DNA of 7,099 nucleotides from Deferribacteres bacterium. Lineage in GTDB: Bacteria > Nitrospirota > Thermodesulfovibrionia > UBA6902. The stretch covers positions 1-7,099 of the forward strand of contig JAUVPO010000095.1 of the NCBI GenBank assembly GCA_030598625.1, given 5' to 3'. Position numbers and translations under genes: made by a program. The notes below the pieces were generated by a model that saw only the letters and a program-made list of their open reading frames with translations, searched no databases and was not told the DNA's origin. Shown here one piece after another: positions 6,422 to 7,099 of the stretch; positions within the stretch are counted from its first letter, which is position 1, and each line of letters opens with the position of its first letter.

Positions 6422-7099
6422 TTATGACCCTGCCTCCCGAATTCCGTAGTCATGTTTTCTGAAAAGCTGATTCCTTCCTCTTCCAAAAGCATCCCTTTTA
6501 CCCGTGAAAGCTCAACCTGAGACTTATTGTAATCTATGACAGCGCTTATTTCACGGGACCTCGCCTCTGCAAGGTCTTCCTGAAACTCAAGCACATTGTG
6601 GCTGGTTGAAAGACCCGCCTTCAATTTTAATTCTTCTGCTCTCAATGACTCTCTTGCAAGCTTTGTAGATATTTTTGTGACCTCTATCCGCTGTTTATTC
6701 ATGTCGAGTTCCCTTATAGCGTTATCTATCTCAACCAGAATTTCCTGTTCCAGTTTCTTGAGATTTAACAGTGACTTCTTCGCCTCAAGCCGCGCCACCC
6801 TCAGGTCGCCTCCGGCTGCGCGGTTGCCTATCGGAAATTTCATAACCACACCCAGCGTCCATTGAGGATTATCATCCATCTCTCTCAAAGAGTCACCGAA
6901 ACTGTCAGCCAGCCCGTTGAAACCATAGCTTGCCTCAAGATCAATGTTCGGGAATTCCTGGTTCCTGGCATACTGAACCGTAATATCTTTTTTTTCAACC
7001 TCAATCTTCATGTCCCTGTAATCAAGTCTGTTAGCGAGTCCATGCCTGATACTTTCTTCCGGATCGAGAATAACAGGTGCGGCAACAGGTGTGTCTGTC
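6418..7099 (-). CDS. TolC-family outer-membrane efflux protein, N-terminus beyond window edge
   Basis: Outer-membrane and periplasmic channel of the export system. Only the C-terminal 226 residues are visible. The frame is open to base 7099; the ATG at 7011 is internal, because family sequence precedes it (ESIRHGLANRLDYRDM, matching the usual 'NRPDL' segment opening the second structural repeat). It is followed by the helix ending VQYARNQEFPNIDLEASYG, then beta-strand material (QWTLGVVMKFPIGN), and two long helices rich in Leu, Lys and Glu. KAGLSTSHNVLEFQ (about 6580-6621) matches the periplasmic tip turn GL-T---VL--Q that meets the adaptor. A typical family member has about 420-480 residues, so roughly half is missing. 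The gene is the first visible one of the minus-strand operon and overlaps the adaptor gene by 4 nt. Its promoter is outside the window. Confidence 0.92.
   Translation of the reverse strand, partial: TDTPVAAPVILDPEESIRHGLANRLDYRDMKIEVEKKDITVQYARNQEFPNIDLEASYGFNGLADSFGDSLREMDDNPQWTLGVVMKFPIGNRAAGGDLRVARLEAKKSLLNLKKLEQEILVEIDNAIRELDMNKQRIEVTKISTKLARESLRAEELKLKAGLSTSHNVLEFQEDLAEARSREISAVIDYNKSQVELSRVKGMLLEEEGISFSENMTTEFGRQGHK
6428..6437 (-). promoter_or_regulatory. Ribosome binding site of the membrane fusion protein gene
   Basis: On the minus strand GGAGG (6433-6437) and AGGG (6428-6431) precede the ATG at 6421 by 11 and 6 nt. Both lie inside the end of the upstream TolC-family gene. They support this start and suggest initiation both by coupling and by direct ribosome binding. 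Confidence 0.55.

Noticed and set aside
1375..7000. Recurrent A8 runs in coding strands (1375-1382, 2223-2230, 2501-2508, 5223-5230, 6988-6995) as slippage or frameshift sites
   Set aside because: All arise from Lys-Lys codons. The reading frames stay intact across each run, no alternative frame offers a sensible product, and no stimulatory structure was seen.
6418..7011. ATG at 7011 as the start of a short TolC-like protein
   Set aside because: The 29 codons before it, up to the window edge, continue recognisable TolC-family sequence, so the gene begins outside the window.

Overview
This window is densely coding and looks like chromosomal DNA from a Gram-negative bacterium. The envelope type follows from a TolC-family outer-membrane channel encoded together with a periplasmic adaptor. 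A class II ribonucleotide reductase of the cobalamin-dependent type suggests an anaerobic or facultative lifestyle. Base composition looks close to balanced by eye. I cannot place the organism securely; a Nitrospirota- or Desulfobacterota-like lineage is a guess from gene style, not a demonstrated result.

Left half (1-3350, plus strand): the 3' part of trpC (indole-3-glycerol phosphate synthase, cut by the window edge), then argB (acetylglutamate kinase, with arginine-sensitive features), then a short nrdJ-type ribonucleotide reductase. The gap between trpC and argB is 52 nt and AT-rich. It holds a TATAAT hexamer inside a perfect inverted repeat, so argB-nrdJ may have its own promoter. Only 17 nt separate argB from nrdJ, so these two are probably co-transcribed.

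Right half (3365-7099, minus strand; read from right to left): a TolC-family outer-membrane factor (its N-terminus lies beyond the window), a MacA-like membrane fusion protein, a MacB/LolD-type ABC ATPase, and a MacB-type (FtsX-domain) permease. Successive junctions are a 4-nt ATGA overlap, a 1-nt gap and a 2-nt gap, so this is one translationally coupled operon. Together the four proteins would form an ATP-driven tripartite export system spanning both membranes. ATPase and permease, which are fused in E. coli MacB, are separate here. The adaptor and the channel each carry the hairpin-tip motif known to mediate their mutual contact.

The two halves converge tail to tail with only 14 nt between the nrdJ and permease stop codons and no visible intrinsic terminator. 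No mobile element, CRISPR array, RNA gene or clearly new system was seen. The most notable points are the missing cysteine tail of the NrdJ protein, the dyad over the putative argB promoter, and the terminator-free convergent junction. No stretch longer than 52 nt lacks a gene.
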